DNA of 64,000 nt from Aselliscus stoliczkanus (GCA_033961575.1 CM066727.1:119586434-119650433), one strand, 5' to 3'; shown: positions 34,810-48,619, numbered from the stretch's first letter. Numbers and translations: made by a program. Notes: generated by a model from the sequence alone, not told the origin.

Positions 34810-35140
34810 TATTTCATTCAGCTATGAAAACGAAGGAACAATTGCTCTAGTCTCAAACATAATGTTCAGGGGGAAAAAGCCAGACTGAACGATTTCATTT
34901 ATGTGAATAACAAGAATGGGCAAAATTAATCTATAGAGTTGGAAATTAGGATGATGGTTTTTATTTTGGGCGAGGAGTAGTGACTTTGAGTCAGGAGTGT
35001 GGCTTCTGGGATGTTTATAAGTTCAATTTCCAGATCTGTGTGCTGGCCCCTGGTGTGTTTTCTTTGTGAAAATTCATTCACTGGTACATTTAAGCCAGGT
35101 GCCCTTCTCTGTGTATACGTTGCTTGAATAAAAAGTATAC
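34810..35140 (+). mobile_element. Old L1-like 3' end
   Basis: tttcatttatgtgaataaca, gggcaaaattaatctataga and the end with ttgcttgaataaaaag resemble ancient L1M 3' ends. Confidence 0.45.
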
Positions 35141-35389
35141 TTTAAAAAGTATATCTGTATGACGTTATATCCAGGTTTGCTTGTTTATATGACTTGCTGG
35201 CCAATATAGGTCTTAGAACTGACAAATTAAAAAAAAATTTACTAGTGTTTGAAAAGAGATATGATTTTTGAATTTCCTTTTCGGTTTTAGGGTTATGAAA
35301 ATCCAACAAAACTATGTTTAAAATGATTAATCTCAATGCCCCTCGCTATATCTCAACATGTTTGAGTTATTTATGCAAGAAACTTTTCT

Positions 35390-36560
35390 AGGGCATATAT
35401 ATTTTGAGCTGATTCGTATCCAAAAATGTCTTTATTTTGCTGTCTCATATGTATGTTGGATATGGAATTTTTGCACCGCAGTATTTTCCTCTAAAGGTCT
35501 ATAGACATTTTTATACAATTTTCAGCCATTAGTATTTGAAACAGGAGGCCAATAGAATATTTGCTTTTGGTGGGTACTTTACACTTTACTTTTTTAAAAC
35601 TTCTTTGTAATGTTATATAGGTTTTATTGAACTATTAAATTTGTTTTCATAGTCTTTATTTGTTTTGTTTTGTTTTGTTTTGTTTACTTTTTTATTTTTT
35701 TATTTTTGAGGGCAGTGTCACTGGCTCTCACATGTGGGACCCGAACTGGGGCCGCTGGCTTCCCAAGCCAGTGCTTAACCACTGCGCCACTTGGCCGGCC
35801 CCATAGTCTTTATTTTTTTTAAAAAATGATTCTTTGTATTTGAAGCTGGAAATGTTTAACCAGCATTTGTCAAAGTGAGTTTGATTTTGCCTAAGATCTG
35901 AAGTGTACTCTTAATTATTTCAAGTATTTGTCCTAAATATGGAATATTTTTTGTATTATTTGAAAATTACCTTTCTTTCATTGGTTCTCTTTTTTTAGGG
36001 GAGATCTATTATCTCTTGACTCTGCTATTTCATGTTCTTTCTACATTATTTTCGTTGTTTTTAACTTCTCTGTAGTCAGAAATAATTTCTCGATATCATT
36101 TAACATTTCAGTTGTTCCAGTTTCTGCAGAGTCCAAATTGCTCTTAACTACTTCAATAATGGCTTTAACATCAATTTTACTTTTAAGATAAATTGGACTA
36201 TTTCAGTGTAATTCTTTTTTATTGTAAAATGTTTCCTTTTTTTGGTGACAGACTCTACGGTCTTGAATCATGCTGAAATATAATTATTTAGTGTGTTATG
36301 AACTGAAGCACATGAAAAGTCAACTGTACACTTGTGGTCTAAAAATTAAAGTCAAAGTCTTATGAATCAGATAACGTCTAATTTCTCCATTTCTTGAAAT
36401 ATCTCTTGAAAAAGAAATGTAACTCTCCTGGGTCATCTTAAAATTTTTTGCTTTATTCTCATAACCTGTACTCTATTTTACTGGTCTCTGTAGCTATTTT
36501 ATTTGCTATTCATATAGAGAGATATATTTACTTGCTTGGTGATGATGTATGGCCAGGAAA
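35390..36560 (-). mobile_element. Old L1M-like sequence split by a SINE
   Basis: T-rich antisense text (aaaatgtctttattttgctg, tggatatggaatttttgc, ccattagtatttgaaac) resembles L1M 3' parts; the SINE at 35662-35801 interrupts it. Extent is a guess. Confidence 0.4.
35662..35801 (-). mobile_element. Short tRNA-like SINE, antisense
   Basis: After a T/G-rich tail comes gagggcagtgtcactggctc and the full head complement ending cttggccggcc. Flanks catagtctttattt at 35648-35661 and 35802-35815 are exact. Confidence 0.93.
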
Positions 36561-37580
36561 AGGTTGGACTGGGTTCTGACACTGTGTGGATTCATGACAA
36601 AATATCTCAAATACAATTTGTTCTGAAAGAAGAAATGAGGAAAATATAATTGAACCATCAGATTGCTTGCTCAGTGATTTGGGAGATTAAGGATCATGGA
36701 GAAGGATCTAGGGTCCCAGCTGCAGTCACAATGAGCGCTGGCACTTTGTGCCATTGCACAAACGCAGCATGGAACAACTCCCATCATGCCCAATTCCCTG
36801 CTTACTGAGATTTTACCTGGACCTTCCCACCCAGCTGCTGCTGCAGCCCTAGTGTTACTTATCAGCTGAAAAGAGGAGGTCCTAAGGGCTGGATTGCTGA
36901 TGAATTCCCCATGCCCTCCTCCCTTCTGAGTCTCAGGACAGTACCATCCTCACCTCTTTGAAATGCTGTTTTAGTAGACATCTGTTACTAGCCTCCTTGG
37001 ATCCATAACCCACTCCCCTTTCCTAAGAGTTGCGATTTCCATTTAGGTTTTATGTGTTTCCACCATACTTATTCCATACCCAGTTTGAAGGATGGAACAC
37101 TTGACCTCAGCTAAGCCAAATATGCATTCCAGTCCCCTGCTGTGAGGACTGGCCTAGAAGATGGGCATGTTAGCTATGCCAGTCCAATCAATGTGACTCT
37201 CGGGAATTTTGCTGGGGATGCTGGGGCAAAAACTCTCTCCTGATGGATGTGGAAAAGGGGGCATGAAGCCCTGGGAACTGTTGGCAGTCATCTTGATACA
37301 ATAGGGGTGAAGGAGCCAGTCTTAGGATATATCTGACACCATAGCAGGGAGAATGGAGTTAGACCAAAACAAAACAAAATTGAGCTTTAGTGATATCAAT
37401 TGAGTAGCTGAATAGTCCTCTTCAGACTCCAGAAAGACATTCATTCCTCCACATTTATGTTTTTTCATCATTGTTTCCTGTATTGATAAGCTACTCTAAG
37501 TCATGCTCTCTTTGCTTGCATCCAAATGAACCCTCACTGATACAGAGAAGTCTGTGGGGGAGTTTATTAGTTCCTCCTCT

Positions 37581-37712
37581 TTTTTTATTGTTTTTTATTT
37601 ATTTATTTATTTTTTTGAGGGTAGTGTCACTGGCCTTCATATGTGGGACCCAAACCCGGGCTGCTGGCTTCCTAAGCCAGCGCTTAACTACCGCGCCCAC
37701 TCTGCTGGCCCA
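37581..37712 (-). mobile_element. Short tRNA-like SINE, antisense
   Basis: Antisense copy with an ATTT-rich tail, the hairpin end gagggtagtgtcactggcct and a head ending tctgctggcc. Flanks attagttcctcctct (37566-37580) and attagttcctcttct (37713-37727) differ at one base. Confidence 0.92.
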
Positions 37713-37908
37713 ATTAGTTCCTCTTCTTACCTTCCAGAGACATTGCCCTCAGGAATAGAGCAGCTTTCACCGTCTTCCTTTGATCTGGACCACTTAGACT
37801 GTACCTGGAGAATAAACTCCTGTAGATTTCTGGTCTGCAGGTGGCACCAATCTTTGATTTCCAAGGGTCATGCAGCTGGTTTCTAAGAAAATACTTCATT
37901 GGCCAATT

Positions 37909-38409
37909 AGTTTTCTGTTACTAAATAAGAAGTGACCACAAATGTAGCAGCTCCAAACAATACACACTTGTTACCTCCCAGTTACTGTGGGTTGGGAGCC
38001 TGGGCACAGCTTCTTTGAGGCTTCTGCTCACTGTTTTACAAGGTACAGTCAAGGTGCTGGCCAGGCTGCATTCCTTTCTGGAGTTCAGGGTCTTCTAATC
38101 GTGGTTGTTGGAAGAATACAGTTCCTTGTGGTTGTAGGTCTGAAGCTCTCAGGTCCTAGAGGCCACCTGCAGTTCTCTCCCCATAGGCAGTTCCCACCAC
38201 ACTTGTGTCTTCAAGGCCAACAGGACAGACTTTTCCTTCAGTCTGGTAAGATGGAGGCTCATAGATATATTGTAGCATAATCCCAGGAGTGGAATCCCAT
38301 CACCTTTGCCAAATTCTATAGGTTAGAAGCATATAGGTCCCACTCACACTCGGAGGGAGGGGGTTATACACGAGTGTAACTTGGGGGTCACATTAGGCTG
38401 TGTGCACCA
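37909..38409 (-). mobile_element. Old MaLR-like LTR, antisense
   Basis: Antisense phrases: ctgttactaaataag, gtagcagctccaaac, cagttccttgtggttgtagg, ctagaggccacctgc. Boundaries approximate. Confidence 0.6.
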
Positions 38410-40531
38410 TAGTCATTTCAATAGCAATTTAGCCTTTTTAGAATTGGTATGTGGCTAGGCTATTTCCCCAATGTCTTGCACCGTATCTTTCTTTTTAACA
38501 TCAGATTGGCCTGAAGAACGGTTTTAGTGTTTCAGAGGGATAGGAGCCAGTGTGGAAAAGTAGAAGTAAACCAAGCAACCTCACATCATAGAAACCCACA
38601 CAGTAAGCACAGCTAAGGTTTCCCAACTCCTTAGGTTGCCCTTGGCTAGATACCAACCCATCTGTGTTTGCACACACCCAACAGAGACATTGTGGGGTTT
38701 ATTTCTTCTATTTAATTTGAGTGTGGGCTGCTTTGAACTTTACTTTGACATTCAACAGAGACTCACAGTAATGCTTAGACTTACGTGCACCAATGCATTC
38801 TGATGTTGACTGAACCAGCAGTAAAGTGCCTACCTTGGAAAGTGTGGAGAGAAGATTTAGGTGTGAAATTCATTTCTAAATTGGACTGAAGTCCTAAACT
38901 GCTGCTGATTTACCTAGCAAGTTTCATTCAGCTTAACTCCACCAATTTTTTGTGATGACATTTTTGAAGTGACCGAGTTTGCCTCTCTTGTCACAATTGT
39001 CACTGTGAAGAAGTTAATGACTACAATAATGACTATGGAAATTTGTTTTAAAAGCTGATAGGAGGGAAAACAAGCCTGTGAATTTTATTTTTGAATGTAG
39101 TAAAGCCAGAGCAGATAATTTGGCCAAAGATTATCCTGTTTCTGGTTCTTCTTTGTGATTTAGGACCCATTGTTAGATTTCATCCATTTCCCTACAATCT
39201 CTGTGCTCGAGTCATAATTCTAACATGATTATGTCAAAATTATCTCCACAGTAGCCAATTGTGGTGCTACAAACAGAGAATTAAGACTTCAGGTGGTGAA
39301 TAAGCAGAAGCAGCAGGAGCCCTAGAAATGAAGAGGCATAAAACTTCTGCTCTTCTGAAAATGTTCCCAAGGACAGCAAAGGAAGTGGCTAGGGAAGAGA
39401 GAAAACATGGCTTGTTACATGAGCCATGTTACATGAGCCATTTCTAAATGGAAGAAAGGGAGATCCAATTTTTTCCAGTGACACTCATGGATCTTTCTCA
39501 AACAAAAGGACTCTGTGAGAAGGATCATATTACTGTTGCCTTATACATGGATGTAAAGTTTGTTTTTTTTTCACAGCACAGTACATGCTATTTCCTATAC
39601 AACCTACAGTCATTATATAAAGATGGAGTCATCTTTAAACTTTTACAACCAAAAAGCACTTTACCCGATTTTATTTTTTAATTTTCTTCGTATGCAGGAA
39701 TGTTTCTCAGGTTATTGTTTAAGGGATCTTCATAATCAGAAACTGATTTGTGTGGGGAACAGCCAGGTGAGAGCATTTACTGGGAGAAGATCAGTGTACG
39801 AGGCTGATTGCAATACATTAGAAAGTAAATAACTGCTTGAAATTAACTGCTTTTTGTTGTTGTTTTGGCAGAGGTTGCCTTATTCTGTGGCTATATGTTT
39901 TGTTTCACTCTAGGAGTGTTCTTTGGGCATGGTTAAAGACTCAACATCTCACAGCATCAATCAAATAACAGAGAGTCCGTGGGTCCATGCTTTTCACAGA
40001 TAAGGATAATTTTAATGTGTAGTATGCATTAATTTTAACGCTGTATCTAGCAAACATTCTTCTGTTATCTTTCTGGGCAAGATGGGGAAGTATGGGCTAT
40101 ATTAGAGTCCATTAGGCAAATGGGGATCAATTGTAGCCTGAAAGAACTCATGATGGAAAGTGTGGAGGGCAGGTGACAGAAAAGGGCCACACGGTTCAGT
40201 CTTTGGTCTGTGTTGATCAACATTTTTATCAATGTTTGCATGATGGAAAAGGAGTCCTGTTTATCATTTGTGCATGCCACAGTGATAGAGGATGTGCCAA
40301 TGCAATCGAGAAATGAATCAAAATTACCTAAGGCAACTCCCCTCATTGCTTGGAATAATGAGAGAAATCCAGGAAGCACACATGTTGGGAGAGATTTAAG
40401 TTTTTCTTTGTTTTATTTTAATTTTAGATATTAAAAACATTTAAGAATTATACAAAAAAGAAAAGGTTTCCTTATGTATTCAATTTCTAACTGCTAACAT
40501 TTTGACATGTTTTCTTACAGATTTTAAAAAA

Positions 40532-40561
40532 CTGTGTGTGTGTGTGTGCACGTGTGTGTGT
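40532..40561. repeat. (TG)n with CACG interruption
   Basis: About seven TG units, then gcacg, then about five more TG units. Confidence 0.9.
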
Positions 40562-40652
40562 ACTCATATAAATATTTTATTTATATATTTTGGATGCATG
40601 CAAGTAATATAACAATATATTGTCCTGTGAGAAAATATTGCAGGTATTAAGC

Positions 40653-41007
40653 CCTGCTGTGATCTGGATATGTCACCCCTACATTTATATGCTGAAGTCT
40701 AACCGCCAAAGGTGATGGTATTGGGATGTGAAGACTTGTGAGATGATTGGGTCATGACCCTCATGATGACATTGGTGCTCCTATAAAGAGTCTCCATAGG
40801 GTTCCCTTGGCCCTTTTACCATGTGAGGGCACAGTGATAAGATGCCAACTGTAAACTGGGAAGTGGGCTCTCACCAGACATCTTGTCTGCTAGTGTCTTG
40901 ATTGTGGATTTCCCAGCCTCCAGAACTGTGAGAAGGAAACTCCTGTTGACTGTAAGCCCCTCAAACCTGTGGTACTCTGTCATTGCAGCCCCTGTGGACT
41001 AAGACAA
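40653..41007 (+). mobile_element. MLT1-type (MaLR) solo LTR
   Basis: gctgaagtctaaccgcc, gtgatggtattgggatgtg, ccatgtgagggcacagtg, tcccagcctccagaactgtg and gactaagacaa occur in MLT1 order. Confidence 0.85.
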
Positions 41008-41169
41008 GGCCTCCTCGACTTCCCTCCTGATGCCTCATTTCCCATCCAATTTCCAGAGTTTACTCTGCTTTAAGACTTTTTAAAACAATGTGTGCTATTG
41101 TTTTGTATGTTTTAAAACTTGTGCTTTTCACTCAACAGTCTTTTTGTTGTATAAGCATATTGATGCATT

Positions 41170-41670
41170 CCTTCTAACTGAGAGTAAGAACCCAAGTCCT
41201 GATATAGTCTGTAGGCCCCGCTACGTCCTCATCTCAGCATGTTGCCCCTCCTGCCATGCTGGCCTTTTTGCTATTCCTTGGACACATGATCTGTTTTTCC
41301 ACCTCAGGGCCTTTTGCACTTTCTGTTTCCTCTATTTGGGCTGCTCTTCCATTGATACCATCTGGCTGCCTGCCCCACACTTTCCAAGCCCTTGGTCCAA
41401 CGCCACTTCTCACTAAGGCCTCCACAACACACAGGCTGTACCATTTAACATCGCAAAGCCTCCCTCACTCTACTGTTTTTCCCATAGCATTTTTCTAACA
41501 TACTAAATAATATTAATTATACTTATTGTTTTTATTTTTGTCTCAATTTATTAGGATATAGGTTTTACAAGGGTAGGAATCTGCTTTATTCACGAGCCCC
41601 TAGAATGGAGCTTGGCTCACAGTAATTAGCTAATAATTATTTGTTGAATAAATAAGTAAACAAATGAAGT
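41170..41670 (+). mobile_element. L2 3' end
   Basis: cctcagggccttttgcactt, tgtttcctctatttggg, gctgctcttcc, then the tail with ggaatctgctttattcacg and ttgttgaataaataag: the canonical L2 end. Confidence 0.85.
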
Positions 41671-41689
41671 GCTGGGCAGTGTTCCCCTT

Positions 41690-42400
41690 ATTTATGACTA
41701 TCATTTTATTTATTCATTTTCTTACTGATAGTCTTTTAGGTAGGTTCTAATATTTTACTATTATGAAATGTGTCTCAATGAAAATACTTGTAGCCAGTCT
41801 CTTTGTGCACACTAGTGTTTCTGTAGAATTGCTGGGATATTGGGGATTGGCATTTTCAACTTTAGTACATATTGTTAAACGCTCCTCCGAAGTATCCGTT
41901 CCAATTCATACTCCCTCCAACAGAATAGCTGTCCCCTCCTATCCTTATCTCACTTTATATTATCTGTTCAATATATATTTAGATTTTACAAAAAAACCAA
42001 TGTTGTACGTATGCATGAAAAAACACTTACCTTGCTAGGTAAAGAAAAAACTAGAGGATTATGAAAATCTATACTGTATTGTTCAAAAAAAAAAAGGGTA
42101 ATAATACGTCTAGCATGAACACCTTTTGTAAATAAAAATTTTATAAATAAAATATTTTATTTTGTAAATAAAGTAATTATATGTATTAAAACAATTTGGA
42201 TGAATAATCACCAAAATACTAATAGCAGTTGTCACTGAATGGTGGGAATGAATGATTTTAATATTTTTCTTTATGCTTAATTTTCTTTTTTACAACAAAT
42301 ACATATTTCTTATAAAATAGTGTTGTTAAAAAGAAAAATAATCAATTTATATTAATTTATTGGACTTTTTAAAAATTATAAGGTCATCATATATTCTTCA
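41690..42400 (+). mobile_element. Old L1M-like fragment
   Basis: gtagaattgctgggatattg, ccaattcatactccctccaa and cagaatagctgtcccctcc follow an L1M/ME 3' layout; the rest is AT-rich. Confidence 0.5.
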
Positions 42401-42610
42401 TAAAACAACCCAAAAATACAAATAAATGCAACAGAGTAAAAAATAAAAATCTACACCAATCCACAATTTAGAAGTAGATATTTTTAAAGGTTTGGTGTGT
42501 ATGCTTCCAGACTTCTTGGTGTGTACTTCCACTGTGTGCATGGAAAATGTGTATTTATTATTTTTAAAAATGGAAAAATAATTTTTTACAGGGAATACTC
42601 TCCATTTTTT

Positions 42611-42618
42611 TACTACTG

Positions 42619-42662
<44 letters not shown>
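42611..42662. repeat. (TAC)n microsatellite, about 52 nt
   Basis: Seventeen or so TAC/CTA triplets with one TGC interruption near the left end, next to an ancient LTR. Minus-strand ORFs read it as polyvaline; this is not coding. Confidence 0.97.
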
Positions 42663-42705
42663 GATGTGTGGGTTTTTTTGAACTCCAACAAATTCTCTGA
42701 CACCT

Positions 42706-43460
42706 GCTAGATGTCCTGCAGCTTAATTCAGTTCTTACCCCTGGAATTAGCGTTAGGTCCCACAAGTTAAGTGCTCAGTCCCACAAGACTGCCCCTACTT
42801 CAGATGCCAATTGCAAGTCCTAAACTGTTACTTGTATTTCTCACCAATCGGCTATAAATTGAGGTTTCCACAATCCCCGCCTCAGGTTCAATAATTTGCT
42901 AGGGCAGCTCACAGACCTCAAGGAAACACCTTTGTTGGTTTATTATGTACTAAAGGATGTGATAACAGATACAGATGAACAGCCAGATAAGGAGATACAT
43001 AGCATGAAGTCCAGAAGTGTCCTGAGCTCAGGAGCTTCTGTCTCCGTGGAGCTGGGGTGCGCTACTGTCCTGGAATGTGTATATATGTGTTCACCAGCTC
43101 AGAAGCTCCCCAAACCTCCACTTGAGGGATTTGATCAATTATTAACTCAATATCTAGCCCCTCTCCCATCCCTGGAGGATTGGGGTGGGGCTGAATGTTC
43201 TAAGATTCTAATCATAGCTTGGCCTTTCTAGTGACCAGCTCCTATCCAGGAGCTATTCAGGGGCTCAGTAAGAGTCACCTCATTAGAACAAAAGACACCC
43301 ATACTTCCCATGAAATTCCAAGGAATTTAGGAGTCCCATGTCAGGGAATGGGTTTGAGAGCCAAATATTACAACAAAAGATGGTCCCAGCACCCTATTGC
43401 TTAGGAAATTATAAGGGTTTTAAGAGTTCTATGTCAGAAACCAGGGGGTAGAGAGAAATA
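42706..43460 (+). mobile_element. Ancient ERV LTR (family not named)
   Basis: Phrases such as gataacagatacagatgaac, gccagataaggagatacata, ggagcttctgtctccgtgga and cacctcattagaacaaaag match a long ancient mammalian LTR type that I recognise but cannot name safely. It starts near the end of the TAC microsatellite. No retroviral ORF. Confidence 0.6.
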
Positions 43461-44699
43461 TATATAAATAATGTATATAATGTATTTCAAAATTTTACAT
43501 TTCGAAAGTTTACCATTGTGCAATTTTTTAAAAGGTAACTATGCTTTTATTGATGTCACTGTCATCTAATTTGTAGGAGGACATTGCTAATCAAGAGAGA
43601 TTTTCCTCCACCTCTTCTCCTGGTGCTTAAATCCTTTTTCCTTTCTTTCCAGTGGAGTCTATTTTCTTTCCCTCTGCCGCTCAACACAGAACTAGGTCTG
43701 GCCAATCAGGACACTTTATCACTTTGGCCCACATATGATTGGTTAGGAGTTGACAGGCATTACAATCCAGGTCAATCAAGATTTTTGCTGGAGTTCAAAG
43801 AAGCAGGTGCTCCTTGCTCTTCAATCACATTCTGTGAAGACAATGTCTACTGTAATTTCTCATGGCCATATTTGCTACCATGCAGGAGCAGCTCCTCCAA
43901 AGTGAAGTCAACTCAGGGAAAGTAAAGCATATGGATCCCTGAAACCAGTTCTAATCCCTTACATTTCCCAGCTAAGTTATAAATTATTCCATTTAAAGCT
44001 AGTGTGAGCTAGGTTTCTATCACAGATAACCGAAAGAGTCCCAGTGAACACAAAGTAAGATACAGTCAACAGAAATGGAGATATTTAGCTTTTATAAGAG
44101 ACAACTAAGAGTGTTGAAAACTATCTACCTACACTTAGGGAATTGTGTGGAATTTATAGTAACAGACTTACTCTGAATGCCTTTATCCTAGAATTAGCTT
44201 GTAATTTAGACATAGGCAGATTGTGGTACTAAGTAAATTAAAAACTTGTAACACTTAGGGCTGTCCAAAAATGAAGAACTGCTTTGTAGGTATTCAGAGG
44301 GCCATGTCTTAGAGCAGCAACATGACAACCAGAAACTTCTCTATACAGAGGATATCTTGTGCTTATGACACAGCTCCTGGTCCTTCTGTTATGAGGAGTG
44401 GCAATAATGGGATAGAGGAGAGCCCCATTGGATGATCAGGGCCAACAGCTTCGGGCACAGACAAAGGATGGCAACACCAATGTGTTGATTTCTCTAAGAT
44501 GGGAAAAAGTTGTCAAAGGAGAAGAGCTGAGGTGACTGGGGAGCTGCTGATCTACTGTAGTGGAGTTTATTCTAAGAATACAACATTGTTTTAACATTAA
44601 AAATTAATGTATATTATGTAATTAACAACAAAGAAGAATCACAGATATCGTGCGATTGTTGCCAGTGTTGTTTCTATTCCATTATTTCTCTCTGGTTCT

Positions 44700-45070
44700 T
44701 CTCAGACTCCAATTATATATGTTTATATGTTTTGACTATGTCCCACATGACTGCTATATTCTGTTCTGTCTCTCCCTGACCCTACCCTCCCTCCCTTTTT
44801 TTTAATTTCAGGGCTTCAGTTTGGACATTTTTTATTGACCTATTTTTGATTTCACTAATTCTTCAACTTCTGGCCTACTGTCAAACTCATCCTTGAGTTC
44901 TTAGTTTTAGATGTTTTATTTGTTCAGTTCTAGAACATTTTTTTTTTTATAGATTGTAATTCTGTTATCTTCTTTTTTATTTTCCCCATCTTTCTCCCAT
45001 TTTCATGAACACAGGTACTGTATTTATCATAGTTAAAGTTTTTGTTTGCTAACTCCATATTTGAGGCTGA
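44700..45070 (-). mobile_element. Old L1M-like fragment, antisense
   Basis: ttttatttgttcagttctag, aacatttttttttttatag and cactaattcttcaacttc resemble antisense L1M; it ends shortly before the element at 45291. Confidence 0.5.
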
Positions 45071-45290
45071 TTCTACTGAATCTTTTTTCTCTTGATTTTG
45101 AGTCACTTTATGCTTGGTCTTGAAATGCTTTGTAGTTTTTCATTGAGTGTCCCATACATGTTACCATTTTTCCCCCAAAATAATAGCAGGTCTTATATAA
45201 ATTTTTGCTCCAACGATCTATATTTATTCATCTATTCATGTACAAAAATCTATATTTATTCAAACAGTCATGTCCAGCTGATGATCTTAA

Positions 45291-45391
45291 CTGGGGCTTA
45301 TGTTTGGTGCAGGGCTTATATTATAAACATCCTGAAAAATCATGCTAGGGCTTATTTTCTGGTTAGGTCTTATTTTCAGGGAAACACGGTA
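45291..45391 (-). mobile_element. DNA-transposon-like repeat with repeated 'gggcttat' motifs
   Basis: Read on the minus strand it begins accgtgtttccctgaaaata and carries several 'aataagacct/aataagcccta' motifs. I recall this layout from non-autonomous DNA elements common in bats and other vertebrates, but I cannot name the family. The left limit is approximate. Confidence 0.55.
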
Positions 45392-46169
45392 TATATAAAA
45401 GGAGTGATATTATTGTCAGGGAGCTCTTGCCCTTCCCTCTGTTTGGCAGCTAGATTGAAATATTACTCACCTCAATCTAATCAGATTTTAATCTACGTAA
45501 GGGCTGGGTAGCAGCTTTTGTTAAATTCAGTCCACCTCTGTTAGATGTCTCAGGGAGACCTATGTTATGCTTGTTACAGAGCACTCTTTCTAGCGAAATT
45601 TTGTTGCTTAGGCATTGTAAGACTATGGGAGATTTTATTCAGTCTTCCCAGCCCACCCCAGTCTCCTTCTGCCTCAGCACTTAGTAAATGCCTTATGGGA
45701 AAAATGGTCATGCATTTGGGACTCCTCTGAATTTCATCTGTCACACCAACACATGTAACTATCAAAAGATTCCTAGCTTTTCTTGCCCCTAGCAGTGTTC
45801 CTCTGTCTATGTCAAGCCAGTCCTCAGCTCATACCAGATTTAGCATATGTCCCCAGGGAAGAAGATAGCTAACAATCTTAGTTCACATAAGAAGATCTTT
45901 TCATTTTTTCCTAGTATTGCAGTTGGAATGATGGCTTACTGCTACTACAATATCCTATCTGGATAAAAGAGATACCTTGGCCACAGTAATTCATAGCAGC
46001 TTTCCCCCAACCACCTTTACTCTGAATTCATAGAGCGCCCACATATTTAAACCTCTAAAAATTACCTGGAACTCACAAACAGATGGACATACAAACAACT
46101 TTTTGACCCTTCTTTTCTCCCAGGACCATGCACTTGCGGATTCTAAAAACAATAACAGCAAGATAAAAA

Positions 46170-46370
46170 CAATTTATTCAGCATGTATTATGTTTTTGGT
46201 ATTTTCCTAAGCCTTTTCTGAAAAACTCCATGTGGATAGCATTATGATATCTTTGTTTAACAAATATAGAATTTGAAGTTCCAAAAGGTAAAGTACATTG
46301 TCCAAAATCACTCAGCTCTCAGCTAATAAGTAGCGGAGCTATAATTCAAACCAGGTCTGTCTGACTTGTG
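46170..46370 (-). mobile_element. MIR SINE, antisense
   Basis: acattgtccaaaatcactca, gctaataagtagcggagct, attcaaaccaggtctgtct. Confidence 0.75.
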
Positions 46371-48619
46371 TTATACTATACACATTTGTCAGAAGTGGAC
46401 ACTAGAAGTCATAAGTCAGAAGACATAATAATAGTGTCTTTGCCATATATAACAAACCTGTTCACACTGAAAACCAGACGTTCCACAGGGACCATTTGCT
46501 ACCAGATATAACTCTCATTTAAAGTCATATAGTGAAGAAAATATAAATAGTGTGTAGATATTTATCAGGACAGATCTTCATGTTATTTATTCCCAGTATT
46601 ATTTCAAATGAATTCTTGCTATTCTTCCAAATGTTTAGGTTTCAAAATGTCTAAAGGCCAATATTTAATCATCGCTTTGATTTTTGTCACACTTTCTCAT
46701 CTGCAGAACCATGTATCTTAGAATTTGTGGAAAGATGTAAAAGCAATTTAATTCAGAGTATCCATAGAGTAAAACTAACTTTGCTGAATTTTGATTCTAA
46801 CTATTCTTTCCTGATGTTAGCACTACTCAGAAATTAGGGAAATACGAGCATCCTCCCCTCATTGTTCCTACATGTTTTCCTTGATTCTAAATGTGGTTTT
46901 ACTCTATTGTTTTTCAGACATAATTATCTCATTAGAAGGTCTGTGGCTGTGTTGTCCTGGACTTATTATATATTTTTTTTCACATTTTTATTTTTAAGCT
47001 TTCAGATGCCCTTGTTCAAAACTCCCATGAGTGCTTCCTCCCTTTCCTATGGTTCCTGTGGCAGCAAAATCAGTCTCAGAAATGTCCAACTAGCAGAGAA
47101 CAAAGAGAAAGCCACAGAAAATATGGATGGTGACAATATCTGCTCCTCCTGCCACAAGCTATTCAGGGGAACTAACTTCTTAGGCTCCACAGAAAGCAGA
47201 GAATCAAAAACTGGGAGGAGGGTACAGAGTCACCAGCCCAAATCCCTTCATTTTTTAATCACAGAAACAAAGCCCAGAGAGATTCAATGATTTGCCCAAG
47301 ATGATCTTGTTTCTAGTATGAGGCTGACATTAAAATCCAGGAATCTTGATTTCTGGTTCAGTGCTGTCTCCAAAGCCCATCATTGGCCAAGTTCTTGTTA
47401 TAAAGTGATGCTGAGGACGATGACACCACATTTATGTTTCGTGACTTCTTCCTTCGTAGGTTAACATTTCATTCTCATTCTTACTTGTTTCAGGTGAAGG
47501 CAAGACATCCAAGGACCTTACAACCATTATCTGTGATACAAAAGAACTTAATGGCAAAATCTGTCCTGGCATCTTTGTCTTTTTATAACATGTGGAGGTC
47601 TGAGTAACAAAGAGGGGTCATCTTAATTAGAATTAGAGAATTCTCTAAGTATCCACTCTTATGTAAATCCACAGAACCTGCTGAGCTAAAAAAAATAGTG
47701 AGAAGTAGAGGCTTTTGGTGTGTGAGAAGCAAAATGAGTGTGCAGTCATAAAGATCTATAGCTTATGGATTTATTTATTAATTTTTATTATTAACATTTA
47801 TTATTTATTTCTTTTATGGGTTCATTTGATCTTTTTTAATTTGATCTTGCTCCCCTTCTTCTTTCATTATCTCTGAGATTTGGCTCCAATAAGCTTACTA
47901 CAGTTTATTCCGATTCTTATATTTGGCTCATTAGCCACAGTGCTTACAAATCAAATCATGCCCCTAACATATACCAGTAAAAGCCTATTTAAAAGCATGT
48001 TTAGCTCATACCTTGCCTATCTGCCTTACTCTTTTCATTGTGCTCCAGTGTTACAAAATAGTTCCATATTGGAGCTGAAGCTGTACTGAAGTTATCGTGT
48101 TAATTTACTAGTTCAGTTTAACAAACGTTTAAGTAGCAATGTAAACAATAACGACAACAATCAGAGGGTTCTTACTCTGTCCCAGGCTTTGGAGACAAAA
48201 CGGTAAATGACGCTGTCATTGCTAATTGGCAGGTCTCCTGAGGGTAGACTTGGGTCTTCTTTATCTTCTTCTTCCTCTCAGAATCTGGCCTAGTTCCTGA
48301 TTACAACAGAATTGGGATTTGGCTAAACAGAGGGGAGGTAGAAGGGCTTTTCAATGAAACTTGGAGTTGAATATGCACATAGTGTGTTGGGGAAGGTGGG
48401 TATGAGGGGTGACTGGGCAGAAGGATTGTGCTGCCTGGAAAGTTTAACAGAGGTGGGGTCAGGCACCTCGCTTCATTGGCAAGACCAAGAAGAGACAGCA
48501 CCCGGGGGTGATTTATGTAGGGTCCTGAGGCCCAAGAAGCACAACAGGAAAGGCAGACATCGCATTTCAGCACAACCCCCCAACATATTGGTGTAAGAAG
48601 AAGATGATGGTGATGATAA

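Noticed and set aside
42398..42703. Minus ORF with a polyvaline run
   Set aside because: Translation of the TAC microsatellite.
46988..47290. Plus-strand ORF with an acceptor before ATGCCCTTGTTC and Cys pairs (CSSCHKLF)
   Set aside because: Its 3' end runs into MIR sequence, there is no partner exon, and I recognise no family.
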